From JAFGCR01 sp964538225 (lineage in GTDB: Bacteria; Patescibacteriota; Gracilibacteria; UM-FILTER-43-11), in assembly GCA_964538225.1 (NCBI GenBank), contig CAZIDW010000004.1:1-39276 (forward strand): a stretch of DNA of 39,276 nt. Reading direction: 5' to 3'. The notes under the pieces were generated by a model. It was not told the origin of the DNA and searched no databases. It saw only the letters and a list, made by a program, of their open reading frames with translations. The position numbers and the translations under genes were made by a program. The stretch's first letter is position 1. Every line of letters begins with the position of its first letter. This document shows, piece by piece, positions 1 through 7,191 of this stretch.

Positions 1-588
<588 letters not shown>

Positions 589-613
589 AATTTTATTTAT
601 TTAATTATTAAAT

Positions 614-676
614 GATTTCTGATTTCCGTTGCCCGATTTTCGTAACGGTAATCGTGAATCGGCAATCGGAAAATAG
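614..676. repeat. Heptamer-phased inverted repeat in the dnaK leader
   Basis: Nine consecutive 7-nt blocks can be read here: GATTTCT, GATTTCC, GTTGCCC, GATTTTC, GTAACGG, TAATCGT, GAATCGG, CAATCGG, AAAATAG. The left blocks carry GATT and the right blocks AATC, so the array is also an imperfect palindrome around 642-648. It lies between the dnaK promoter and the dnaK start and would be transcribed into the 5' leader. It belongs to the family of 7-nt-period arrays found across the window. Confidence 0.6.
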
Positions 677-685
677 GAGAGTGCG

Positions 686-712
686 TTAGCACTCAACATT
701 TTAGAGTGCTAA
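686..712. promoter_or_regulatory. CIRCE operator (HrcA binding site)
   Basis: TTAGCACTC (686-694), a 9-nt spacer and GAGTGCTAA (704-712) match the CIRCE consensus exactly in both arms and in spacing. CIRCE is the binding site of the heat-shock repressor HrcA. It sits on the promoter that faces dnaK, so HrcA should block transcription of dnaK. hrcA is not in the window. Confidence 0.97.
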
Positions 713-725
713 GATGATTTGTCAA
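698..725 (-). promoter_or_regulatory. Sigma70-type promoter of dnaK under CIRCE
   Basis: On the minus strand a perfect -35 box TTGACA (725-720) is followed after 16 nt by TAAAAT (703-698). The -10 box lies mostly in the CIRCE spacer, so bound HrcA would cover it. Transcription would start near 690 and leave a leader of about 100 nt before the dnaK ATG at 588. Confidence 0.8.
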
Positions 726-763
726 ATGTTTTTTGGATGAGGAGGTTAAGGGGGTGGGAGGAA

Positions 764-869
764 GGTGGCCCCTCTTAAGATTAAGAGGGGAGGAAGGGGT
801 GTTATGATTCACTATATTTTTCATTCATCTAACCTCTCTTCTTCTCCCCTTGATCCAAGGGGAGCCACC
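764..869. repeat. Paired REP-like palindromes forming one large inverted repeat
   Basis: Two perfect hairpins lie head to head: CCCCTCTTAA (769-778) with TTAAGAGGGG (781-790), and CTCCCCTTG (844-852) with CAAGGGGAG (856-864). The outer ends are also inverted copies of each other: GGTGGC at 764-769 and GCCACC at 864-869. The pair therefore looks like a REP-type doublet or MITE-like unit. It lies between grpE and dnaK, so it may also act as a processing or termination site in a read-through transcript. Confidence 0.7.
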
Positions 870-916
870 GTTTTCCTTCCCTTGCAACTGACAATCATAT
901 CACCCAAGACAACACA

Positions 917-1441
917 TTACTTTTTATTCCCATCCCCCACCTTCACTTTCGCCGGTTTCAGGACCTCGTCGTGGTAGGTATACCCCGGATCCATCTCTTC
1001 TAAAATCACATCCTTTTCGCCGGGGGCGGACAGCATGGCTTCATGGCGGGTGGGGTCGAGCGTCTGGCCCACTGTGGGGATGCGTTTGACCCCCAGCTTG
1101 ATCAGGGTCTTCAGCAGTTCGTCATGCGTCTGCCGGATACCCTTCACCCAGGGCTCCTCCTGCAGGTGTTCCGGAGTCTGCTGGTAGGCGCGTTCGTAAT
1201 GATCGATGACGGGGAGGAGCATTTTAAGCATCTCCGCGTTCGCGAATTTCACGAACCGCGACCGGTCCTCCTCGGCGCGGCGTTTAAAATTCTGCAGGTC
1301 GGCCATACAGCGGGCCAGCTGGTCTTTTAATTGGCCGACTTCATCGGTTTTGTCTGCCTCCCTGGCTTCTTCAGACTGTTTGGCCTCATCTTCAGCCTTT
1401 GCTTTATCGACTTTTTTCTGCAGATCGTCGTCTTTTGGCAT
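917..1441 (-). CDS. grpE: Nucleotide exchange factor GrpE
   Basis: A 174-residue protein, normal length for GrpE. The first 40 residues are acidic and lysine-rich, followed by a long coiled-coil stretch with the family motif LQNFKRR near residues 49-55, the LPVIDHYERA helix near 76-85, and a C-terminal beta domain with GVKRIPTVGQ, LDPTRHEAM and the ending VLKPAKVKVG. GrpE is a homodimer that opens the DnaK nucleotide cleft to release ADP. It is upstream of dnaK on the same strand and has its own promoter at 1517-1545. The ATG at 1441 lacks a Shine-Dalgarno motif. Identification is certain from family motifs and gene order. Confidence 0.97.
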   Translation of the reverse strand: MPKDDDLQKKVDKAKAEDEAKQSEEAREADKTDEVGQLKDQLARCMADLQNFKRRAEEDRSRFVKFANAEMLKMLLPVIDHYERAYQQTPEHLQEEPWVKGIRQTHDELLKTLIKLGVKRIPTVGQTLDPTRHEAMLSAPGEKDVILEEMDPGYTYHDEVLKPAKVKVGDGNKK

Positions 1442-1470
1442 GATAATTAATTTAAAGAAAACAGGGCTAA

Positions 1471-1519
1471 GGACTCAGGACACAGCCGAGATTTAGCTGA
1501 GTTCTGTGTCCTGGATATT
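1471..1519. repeat. Heptamer-phased hairpin in the grpE leader
   Basis: CAGGACACAG (1476-1485) pairs with CTGTGTCCTG (1504-1513), a perfect 10-bp stem. The whole stretch also reads in 7-nt blocks (AGGACTC, AGGACAC, AGCCGAG, ATTTAGC, TGAGTTC, TGTGTCC, TGGATAT). It lies between the inferred grpE transcription start and its ATG, so the grpE mRNA would begin with this hairpin. Confidence 0.6.
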
Positions 1520-1545
1520 TTAGCAGAGAAGGTTTTATCTATCAA
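1517..1545 (-). promoter_or_regulatory. Sigma70-type promoter of grpE
   Basis: TTGATA (1545-1540) and TAAAAT (1522-1517) on the minus strand are separated by 17 nt. The inferred start is near 1510, about 70 nt upstream of grpE. No CIRCE is visible here, unlike the dnaK promoter. Confidence 0.7.
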
Positions 1546-1607
1546 TTTTTGTAACAAAAATCCTCTTTTTGCGTTATCGTATATACTGGCAAATAACCTT
1601 AAAAAGC

Positions 1608-2204
1608 ATGGAATGGCTTACGTTTGACGCTCCGCTGGCCCAGTACCTCTGGCTCCCGTTGTTTATCTTCATCGCTAAGGTCTTTGAAGTCACGGTCGGC
1701 ACCCTGCGCCTCATCCTGCTGGCGCGTAAGGAAAAACAGGTCGTCCCGTACGTGGCGTTCATCGAGGTGCTGATCTGGATCATCACCATTGGCATCATCT
1801 TTGCCAACTTAAACAATATCCTGGCTTACGTGGCCTACGCCCTGGGGTTCGCGGTGGGCAACCGCCTGGGAATGAGTATCGAGGAGCGCATGGCCATCGG
1901 CAATTCCATGATCCGTGTGATCACGCGGAAACGCGCCCGCAAACTCATCCGTTATCTGAAAAAGGAAAAATACCCCATCACCACCATCGAGGCCAAAAGC
2001 AACCGCGGGAACGTGAACCTCATCTACATCATGCTCCGGCGGAAAAACCTGCGTCCTCTTACCGCCAAAATCCGGCGCACCAACCCCCGCGCGTTCTTTT
2101 CCGTGGAAGACGTGAGCGTGGTCAACGAAGGCATGATGTCTTTCCGTGCCCCGGTCATCCACAAAGCCCCGCTGTCAAAACGGCTGTGGGGAAAGAGTAA
2201 GTAG
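1608..2204 (+). CDS. Membrane protein of the DUF2179 / DUF5698 (UPF0316, YebE-like) type
   Basis: The 198-residue protein has two or three hydrophobic helices in the first 75 residues (LWLPLFIFIAKVFEVTVGTL and a second block around VLIWIITIGIIFANL), then a helix with ALGFAVGNRLG, followed by a cytoplasmic domain with TIEAKSNRGNVNLIYIMLRRK. That order matches the small bacterial family with an N-terminal DUF5698 membrane part and a C-terminal DUF2179 domain. The function of the family is not established. I chose the ATG at 1608 over a TTG at 1569 because a -10-like TATACT lies at 1582-1587, downstream of the TTG. It diverges from grpE and ends next to a repeat block. Confidence 0.8.
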   Translation: MEWLTFDAPLAQYLWLPLFIFIAKVFEVTVGTLRLILLARKEKQVVPYVAFIEVLIWIITIGIIFANLNNILAYVAYALGFAVGNRLGMSIEERMAIGNSMIRVITRKRARKLIRYLKKEKYPITTIEAKSNRGNVNLIYIMLRRKNLRPLTAKIRRTNPRAFFSVEDVSVVNEGMMSFRAPVIHKAPLSKRLWGKSK

Positions 2205-2440
2205 CGAGAAAAGCCGTTCCGCAGCGTAAGAAGTCCTCCGTAGCCATAGGCGAAGGGGGACGACTGAAGCAAGGATGAGAAGGTGAAAATCTGCGAATCG
2301 GACGAAGCTTTAGCAAAGTCTGAGCAGAAGATTTTTACATTCTCAAGGTTTTTCCCTACTGAAGTAAGTAGCGAGAGAAACGGTGCGAACGGAGAAAAGG
2401 CCAAAGGCCGCTCCTCAGACAGAGAAATCACTTTACAACC
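2205..2440. repeat. Dispersed palindromic repeat block
   Basis: No coding sequence is convincing here. Two imperfect hairpins are visible: one around GTCCTCCGTAGC (2232-2243) with GGCGAAGGGGGAC just after it, and a longer one in which GAGAAGGTGAAAATCTG (2277-2293) faces AGAAGATTTTTACATTCTC (about 2327-2345), with a GGAC...GTCT stem inside. Long open frames on the minus strand over this block are shadows with no start or family signature. From memory, similar blocks recur many times in Patescibacteria genomes; that is recollection, not a search. Confidence 0.55.
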
Positions 2441-2448
2441 CGTTTCCA

Positions 2449-2477
2449 TTGTCATACAATCCCTTCCTTTATATCTT
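2449..2477 (+). promoter_or_regulatory. Promoter for a probably leaderless small gene
   Basis: TTGTCA (2449-2454), 17 nt, TATCTT (2472-2477). The start of transcription is expected around 2484, essentially at the ATG at 2485, so the message would be leaderless. Confidence 0.5.
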
Positions 2478-2484
2478 TTTTGCC

Positions 2485-2763
2485 ATGACCACGGAAACAC
2501 GGAAGGAGCAGGTTTTAAGCATCCTGAAAGAAGGCCGGGAGACAGCCGGAAGACTGCCGGACAGCGACTTAAAAGAGCGCTTGTTAGACCACTTTACAGC
2601 GCTGGAGGATTGCATGGAAAAAGAGGATGACTGCGTGGAAGTCGAGATGCTGGCCAGAGAGCTGGTCATCGGCGTAAAAGAAGCATTATCGTTTAAAGAC
2701 ATGGATATCCTCGCGGAAGTGGAGGTGAATGTGTGGAACGACATCAGTGATCTGAAAAAATAG
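2485..2763 (+). CDS. Small acidic helical protein, unknown function
   Basis: The 92-residue protein is rich in Glu, Asp and Leu and is predicted to be almost wholly helical (for example ERLLDHFTALEDCMEKEDD and LARELVIGVKEALSF). It has no signal peptide and no membrane segment. I do not recognise a family. The start is the ATG at 2485 because a promoter-like pair ends eight bases earlier; an in-frame GTG at 2383 would place the start in the repeat block. It stands alone between the repeat block and tRNA-Cys. Reasonable length, clean stop and start context support a real gene. Confidence 0.65.
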   Translation: MTTETRKEQVLSILKEGRETAGRLPDSDLKERLLDHFTALEDCMEKEDDCVEVEMLARELVIGVKEALSFKDMDILAEVEVNVWNDISDLKK

Positions 2764-2772
2764 CATCTATTT

Positions 2773-2877
2773 TTATCTCCTGAACCATTTTATCAGTCCG
2801 ACAAAACCAATAATAAATGCTATAAGACCTATCATCTGTCCTCCGGAACTGTCGTCGATTTCACCGTACACAAACAT
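2773..2877 (-). CDS. Possible 34-residue single-span membrane peptide
   Basis: A short frame from an ATG at 2877 begins MFVYGEIDDSSGGQ and continues with a hydrophobic helix (IGLIAFIIGFVGLI) and a positive end KWFRR. An overlapping frame from an ATG near 2930 starts MEKRNIPYYILAILIGA, which also looks like a membrane helix, then stops. The two together resemble one small two-helix protein broken by a frameshift. The acid/glycine turn followed by a clean helix and basic end is suggestive, but there is no family match and no clear promoter. Confidence 0.3.
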   Translation of the reverse strand: MFVYGEIDDSSGGQMIGLIAFIIGFVGLIKWFRR

Positions 2878-2964
2878 AAAGCCCCTATCAGGATTGCAAG
2901 AATATAATATGGTATGTTGCGTTTCTCCATGCTCTAACGCTAGTGCCTATTGAATAGGTAAAAA

Positions 2965-3041
2965 TGGAGGTACCGGTGGGATTTGAACCCACGAATAACT
3001 GTTTTGCAAACAGCCGTGTTAGACCACTTCACCACGGTACC
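2965..3041 (-). tRNA. tRNA-Cys (anticodon GCA)
   Basis: Read on the minus strand, the 77-nt sequence folds as a full cloverleaf: acceptor GGTACCG with CGGTACC, a D arm closed by GTG and CAC, an anticodon arm GCTGT-TTGCAAA-ACAGT with GCA at positions 34-36, a 5-nt variable loop, and a T arm GTGGG-TTCAAAT-CCCAC. The discriminator base is T, the usual cysteine identity base, and CCA is encoded. GCA reads the cysteine codons UGC and UGU. Confidence 0.95.
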
Positions 3042-3167
3042 TTACATAGTTTAGTCGGCTCATTTTTTTTATCAGATTTTCGTCACAAAAGCAAATCAAA
3101 TGGATGGTCTCTGGATTTTTCTGACCGAAAACGATATAGTGGCACCTGAAAACGTAATCCAAACACC

Positions 3168-3755
3168 ATGAAACGCACCAAAAAGCACATTAAAAAACAT
3201 ACGAAAAAAGGAGGCCGGAAACTCGTCATCTTCCTCCGCGGGCTGGTCGGCCTGCTGGGGGTGGGCGCCATCGCGCTGTTTGTGGCAACGGCGGAAAAAC
3301 CCACGATCAACTGGGGTTTTCTTTTAAAAGGCGGCCATGAGGTGGTGTCCGTGGACGACGGTCTGGCTATCGGCGAAGCCGTGATGGTAAAGCTGGATGA
3401 GGAAGGCGAGCCGATTTTTATGCGGGATAAAGCCAACCCGGTTTTCAGCCGGGGGGAGCAGGTAATCTTCGCCTTTCTGGATACCGGCCCGTTTGAAAAG
3501 GGCGAGGACGGCAAGTACTGGTTTGAGATGGACATCGAAGTCACCGGCCCGGACGGAGAGGTGGTGATGGATAAAAAAGAATCACTGGGTGGCGCCGGCC
3601 ATATGGAACTGGAGGACGGGTACGCGGCTGAACCCAACGGGGTGTTTATCGGCAGTCCGTATTCTGAAATCGGGGATTACAATTTCAAACTCACCGTTTA
3701 CGACAAAGTCGGTACGGGCCGCGCGGTCCGCACCGCCCCGTTTTTTCTGCAGTAG
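3168..3755 (+). CDS. Membrane-anchored extracytoplasmic protein, unknown function
   Basis: The 195-residue protein starts with a strongly basic stretch (about 12 Lys/Arg in 20 residues), then one hydrophobic helix at about residues 22-41 (FLRGLVGLLGVGAIALFVAT), typical of a signal anchor. The rest is beta-rich and acidic, with VIFAFLDTGPF, YWFEMDIEVTGPDGEVVMDK and YNFKLTVYDKVGTGRA, which resembles an Ig-like or CARDB-type beta sandwich outside the cell. No family is assigned. The ATG at 3168 follows CCAAACACC and has no Shine-Dalgarno motif. It diverges from tRNA-Cys. Confidence 0.75.
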   Translation: MKRTKKHIKKHTKKGGRKLVIFLRGLVGLLGVGAIALFVATAEKPTINWGFLLKGGHEVVSVDDGLAIGEAVMVKLDEEGEPIFMRDKANPVFSRGEQVIFAFLDTGPFEKGEDGKYWFEMDIEVTGPDGEVVMDKKESLGGAGHMELEDGYAAEPNGVFIGSPYSEIGDYNFKLTVYDKVGTGRAVRTAPFFLQ

Positions 3756-4120
3756 ACAGGGCTGAAATGGATTTTGTTGCCCAAAAACCGCTATGCTGAA
3801 GGCAGTTTTTTAAATCTAAGAACTATAAAAAGCGTAATAAAATCAAGCTGGAATCCAGGATAAGCATTTTTTTAAGTAATTAAGCGGATTTTCAAAGATT
3901 TTTCGGTGACAGAAACGAATGTTGAATTCTGCCACGATTTCAGAGGCGTTTTTAGTCCGGATATGATGATGTATTAAAAATTCTGACATAGCTTTTATCC
4001 GGTCTGCCCGGCGGAACCCAAAGAAGCGGTTTTCCGCTTTCCAGAGCACCCATAACACCCGCCCGACTGCATTTAGGCGTGGAGCCATTGAGTCAGCACG
4101 TTTATACTGTCAGCCTTCAG
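3756..4120. other. 365-nt stretch without a supported gene
   Basis: The stretch lies between the convergent ends of the gene at 3168 and the lipoprotein at 4121. It contains a small AAGCGG-TTTT-CCGCTT hairpin around 4024-4040 and no terminator with a clear T run. An 81-codon minus-strand frame (3843-4088) is open, but its composition (many His, Arg, Phe and Trp) and lack of a promoter make it a doubtful gene. Confidence 0.5.
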
Positions 4121-4687
4121 CTACTTCAGCTGGAAACTCGTCACCGCCGCCCCCACCAGCTCGCGGATGGGTTTCGGGGTGTCGGGGAGCATGCCGCCGG
4201 AAACGATGTAACCGTTCGTACCCTGGGTCGCGTACAGCTGGACGAATTTAATCAGTTTTTCGGTTGGGTTCAGGCGCGCCTGGAAGATATGCAGAAGCGC
4301 CTTTCTGCCGCCCCCCACATCGATCTGCGCTTCCTGGATCTTCTGGTAATCCGTCAGGTTCTGGGCGGAGAGGTTGATGTTCGCCCGTCCGTAATCGACA
4401 GAGGAGACTTCCTGTTTCAGGTCCTCCCGGACGATGTTCACATTGATGAAAAATCCGTTGTACGCCTCGGGGGTGGTAAAGGCCACCACGGTCTCCCGGG
4501 GGATCTCTGAATAAAAGTCCGACTGGTTGATGATCTTCCAGGTTGGGTCAATCTGGATGAAAAAATCCCCGCCGTCATACAGTTCCAGGTTCTGGGTCAC
4601 GGTGTCCTCGGCGCCGCAGCCCGCCAAAAAACCGGCAAACAGCAGGACGATAAAGGCCAGGCAGGTTTTTTTGATAAGATTTCTCAT
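4121..4687 (-). CDS. Lipoprotein, possibly PsbP/DcrB-like fold
   Basis: The 188-residue protein starts MRNLIKKTCLAFIVLLF and has a lipobox FLAGC, so it should be cleaved before Cys24 and lipidated by Lgt (encoded at 16302-17069). The mature part has YDGGDFFIQIDPTWKII and later FTTPEAYNGFFINVNI, YQKIQEAQIDVGGGRKALLH and GGMLPDTPKPIRELV. This strand order resembles the PsbP/DUF1795 (DcrB) group, in which a domain of about 150 residues starts with a strand preceding PxxW; I infer this from pattern only. It diverges from the PAP2-like gene at 4861, and each gene has its own promoter. Confidence 0.8.
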   Translation of the reverse strand: MRNLIKKTCLAFIVLLFAGFLAGCGAEDTVTQNLELYDGGDFFIQIDPTWKIINQSDFYSEIPRETVVAFTTPEAYNGFFINVNIVREDLKQEVSSVDYGRANINLSAQNLTDYQKIQEAQIDVGGGRKALLHIFQARLNPTEKLIKFVQLYATQGTNGYIVSGGMLPDTPKPIRELVGAAVTSFQLK

Positions 4688-4709
4688 TGAGTCTTTTTAC
4701 TTTTAATTT

Positions 4710-4738
4710 ATTTTACCAAAACCATATTCCCGAAGCAA
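4710..4738 (-). promoter_or_regulatory. Promoter of the lipoprotein gene
   Basis: On the minus strand TTGCTT (4738-4733), 17 nt, TAAAAT (4715-4710). The leader to the ATG at 4687 would be about 16-18 nt. Confidence 0.65.
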
Positions 4739-4809
4739 ATTTTCCTATGGCGGCTCATACTGTTGACAGTACACATTCTATAATTTGGAGCCACCATTTT
4801 GACCCGCTA

Positions 4810-4838
4810 TTGGAAATTATCAAATTTTTTAATACAAT
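4810..4838 (+). promoter_or_regulatory. Promoter of the DUF212 gene
   Basis: TTGGAA (4810-4815), 17 nt, TACAAT (4833-4838). The inferred start near 4845 gives a 16-nt leader before the ATG at 4861. Confidence 0.65.
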
Positions 4839-4860
4839 GAAATAAATAAATCCAACCACC

Positions 4861-5265
4861 ATGCAATTCTTCCACCAATATCCCATCGCCATCCCGTTCA
4901 TCGCCATTTTGCTGGCTGAAATGGTAAAGGCGGTCATCGATCTCATCCAGCGGCGGGGTAAGATCCGCTTCATCAATCCCGGGGGGATGCCCAGCGGCCA
5001 TTCCGCGTTTGTGGCGGCCCTGGTGGTGGTTGTGGCGAACCGCGAAGGGGTCGGGAGCACGCTTTTTATGGTGAGCGCCGTGGTCGCGCTCATTGTGATG
5101 TACGACGCGGTCACCCTGCGGAACGAAGCCGGCTTGCATGCCAAAACCCTTAATAAGCTCAAAAGCGGAACTAAGCTGGAAGAATCGTTGGGCCATACGG
5201 TGTGGGAAGTAATCGCAGGGGCGGTGTTCGGCGCCATCGTAGCCTTTATTTTATTGAATATCTAA
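4861..5265 (+). CDS. Divergent PAP2 family (DUF212, YuiD-like) membrane protein
   Basis: The 134-residue protein has a short N-terminal helix, the motif NPGGMPSGHSA near residues 39-49, two hydrophobic helices, and YDAVTLRNEAGLHAKTLNKL near residues 80-99, then a last helix GAVFGAIVAFILL. These motifs and their order are those of DUF212, which is distantly related to PAP2 phosphatases; the PSGH resembles the phosphatase signature. The substrate of the family is unknown. The gene has its own promoter at 4810-4838 and a clear terminator at 5319-5343. Confidence 0.9.
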   Translation: MQFFHQYPIAIPFIAILLAEMVKAVIDLIQRRGKIRFINPGGMPSGHSAFVAALVVVVANREGVGSTLFMVSAVVALIVMYDAVTLRNEAGLHAKTLNKLKSGTKLEESLGHTVWEVIAGAVFGAIVAFILLNI

Positions 5266-5318
5266 GCGGCCAGCGACCAGTTCTGGCCTCTGGGATACTG
5301 GTTTCTGGTCACTGATTT

Positions 5319-5343
5319 CCCCCTTGTTTCAGAGGGGGTTTTT
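5319..5343 (+). terminator. Rho-independent terminator after the DUF212 gene
   Basis: CCCCCT (5319-5324), an 8-nt loop, AGGGGG (5333-5338), then TTTTT. It would end the transcript of the gene at 4861-5265. Confidence 0.85.
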
Positions 5344-5347
5344 GTGT

Positions 5348-5490
5348 TATAATATAATGATTGTAATTTGTCCCGCTTCGCGGAACGTGACTTGTAATTC
5401 GTAATTGGTAATTTTAAACCGATTTCGCTGAAAAATTACAAATGACGCGACTCCGCCCTGCGGAGGAGCAAATTACAAGTTACAAATTAC
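5348..5490 (+). repeat. Long dispersed repeat, copy A (MITE-like)
   Basis: This segment is nearly identical to the reverse complement of 13690-13838; differences are a few substitutions and one 5-nt insertion in the other copy. It begins with two overlapping TATAAT boxes (5348-5358). Its outer parts are inverted (TTGTAATTTG on the left, CAAATTACAAG on the right). Inside it are 7-nt-phased blocks such as TTGTAAT, TCGTAAT, TGGTAAT on one side and TTACAAG, TTACAAA on the other. It ends four bases before the start codon of the gene at 5495. Confidence 0.85.
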
Positions 5491-5494
5491 AAAA

Positions 5495-7066
5495 ATGCTA
5501 AGAAGTGTTAAATCACAAATCGTTCTGGGAACGTCGCTGGTCATCATTGCGATCCTTGCCGCGTCTACGTATTTTATCATCGACCAGAAGACCAAAGAGA
5601 TCAGCCTGGACATTTTCCACAACGCTGTGAGCTACGCGGAGCTGACCCATGAACGGGTGATCGATAATTACGAATCCAATTATATCCAGCAGGCATTTGC
5701 CCACTTTGACCGGGAGATGGCCGATATTTACAGTCTGAACGAGGACATCGCGGGCATCAGTATTTTTAATTACCGCGGGGAAGTCCTGTACCGGCCCAAC
5801 GATGAGGCGTTCGATAAGCTGACACAGGAAGGCATGGACCGCATTCAGGCGGTCATGCCGTCAGTGAAAACCGAAAACGGCCGGGTGGTGTATCTGGATA
5901 AAGTGGAAGGCGAGATTCTGTACACGAATTTCAACGGACGGCCGGTGGAACCCATCAGCGCCTCGGAGCGGGTGGTGGATATCGTGTATCCGTTCCGGGA
6001 CCCGAATAACGCCCTCCGCTCCTTTTCCGTGCGTTACCGCGTCAGTTACGACGCCCTGGTGGACAGGGTGAGTGCAACGCGCAATAATATGCTGATCATG
6101 GCCGCCTTCGGTATCGTGATCGCCCTGTTCATCGGGGGCATCATCGCCGGCAAGATCACCTCACCCATCAAGACGCTGAGTAAAGGCGCGGAGCAAATCG
6201 GTAAAGGCGACCTGACTACGCGCATCAGCGTGACAAGCAGAAGTGAGATCGGCCGGCTGGCGGACACGTTCAACCAGATGGCTCAGGATTTGGAAAAAAG
6301 CACGCAGGAAATGGTAGAAAAGGAGAAGATGACCCGCGAGCTGGAACTGGCCGGACAGATCCAGAAAGAACTCCTGCCCGCTGAACTGCCGCAGATCGAG
6401 AACCTGGACATCGCGGCCAGCCTGGATTCCGCGGATGAAGTCGGCGGAGACTGTTATGATTTCCTGCGCCTGCCGGACGGCAATATGATTTTCTACATCG
6501 GCGATGTGACCGGCCACGGGGTGCCCGCGGGCCTGGTGTCCGCTATTAACAACGCGCTGGTGCCCGCGTTCATGGACCATTACAAGACTACCGAGGAGCT
6601 CATCATCCACCTGAACCGACTGATGAAGATGAAGACGCGCCCCAACGTGTTCATGACCATGGTAATGGCGCATTGGCATATCGCGGAAGGCGAGCTCGGT
6701 TTTACGCAGGCCGGGCACGACCCCATCCTGCATTACAGCGCGCAGACGAAAATCGTCAACGAATCCGCCACTGGCGGGATGGCGCTCGGGATGATCGGCG
6801 ACATCTCGAAAGTGGTGAAAAGCGACCAGATACCCATGGCCGTGGGGGATGTGGCTGTACTGTACACGGACGGCATTCCGGAAGCCTGGAAAAACGAAAA
6901 AGAGAATTACGGTATGGACCGCTTCAAGGAATCTGTGACCCGGCATTCAGCGCTCTCCACCGCCCAGGAAGTCCATGACGGGATCATTAAAGACGTCCGC
7001 GAGTTCATGGGCGATTACCCGCAGGCGGATGATATTACTCTGATTGTGGTGAAGCGGACCGCATAG
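5495..7066 (+). CDS. Membrane sensor with HAMP and PP2C-type (SpoIIE/RsbU) phosphatase
   Basis: The 523-residue protein has a membrane helix at about 8-28, an extracytoplasmic sensor domain of about 165 residues, a second helix at about 198-220, a HAMP domain to about 272 (ITSPIKTLSKGAEQIGKGDL and EIGRLADTFNQM), a short coiled coil, and a SpoIIE-type PP2C domain to the end. The metal-binding acids are present: GGDCYD, IGDVTGHG, LYTDGIPEAW and ADDITLIVV. Such proteins dephosphorylate anti-sigma-factor antagonists in partner-switching systems in response to outside signals. No partner STAS or kinase gene is in the window. The start lies right after repeat copy A. Confidence 0.93.
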   Translation: MLRSVKSQIVLGTSLVIIAILAASTYFIIDQKTKEISLDIFHNAVSYAELTHERVIDNYESNYIQQAFAHFDREMADIYSLNEDIAGISIFNYRGEVLYRPNDEAFDKLTQEGMDRIQAVMPSVKTENGRVVYLDKVEGEILYTNFNGRPVEPISASERVVDIVYPFRDPNNALRSFSVRYRVSYDALVDRVSATRNNMLIMAAFGIVIALFIGGIIAGKITSPIKTLSKGAEQIGKGDLTTRISVTSRSEIGRLADTFNQMAQDLEKSTQEMVEKEKMTRELELAGQIQKELLPAELPQIENLDIAASLDSADEVGGDCYDFLRLPDGNMIFYIGDVTGHGVPAGLVSAINNALVPAFMDHYKTTEELIIHLNRLMKMKTRPNVFMTMVMAHWHIAEGELGFTQAGHDPILHYSAQTKIVNESATGGMALGMIGDISKVVKSDQIPMAVGDVAVLYTDGIPEAWKNEKENYGMDRFKESVTRHSALSTAQEVHDGIIKDVREFMGDYPQADDITLIVVKRTA

Positions 7067-7080
7067 GGAGAGAAGGGCCA

Positions 7081-7119
7081 AAATCTCAAATCACAAATCA
7101 GAAATCTCAAATCTCAAAT
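7081..7119. repeat. Heptamer array AAATCNC (five units)
   Basis: AAATCTC, AAATCAC, AAATCAG, AAATCTC, AAATCTC, AAAT: a tandem array with a 7-nt period just after the end of the phosphatase gene. The same family occurs at 21594-21628 and inside tsaD at 17822-17876. Confidence 0.8.
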
Positions 7120-7191
7120 AAATTCCCCCATCTCTCGGGGTAAGAGGGTCAGAATCAATGAAGGGAAAAGAGAAAATTTAAAAAGAGAAAG

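Noticed and set aside
2024..2500. 158-codon minus-strand frame across the end of the DUF2179 gene and the repeat block
   Set aside because: It is antisense to a real gene and to dispersed palindromic repeats; the protein-like text comes from repeat DNA.
3843..4088. 81-codon open frame on the minus strand between convergent genes
   Set aside because: Composition is unlike neighbours, no promoter or family motif is seen, and it overlaps a small hairpin. A decayed gene cannot be excluded.
5348..5490. Insertion sequence
   Set aside because: The repeat is only about 145 bp and encodes no transposase; at most it is a non-autonomous element.
6161..6946. 261-codon frame antisense to the phosphatase sensor
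   Set aside because: It is a shadow of the real gene in high-GC third-position DNA, with a His/Val/Arg-rich composition and no motif.
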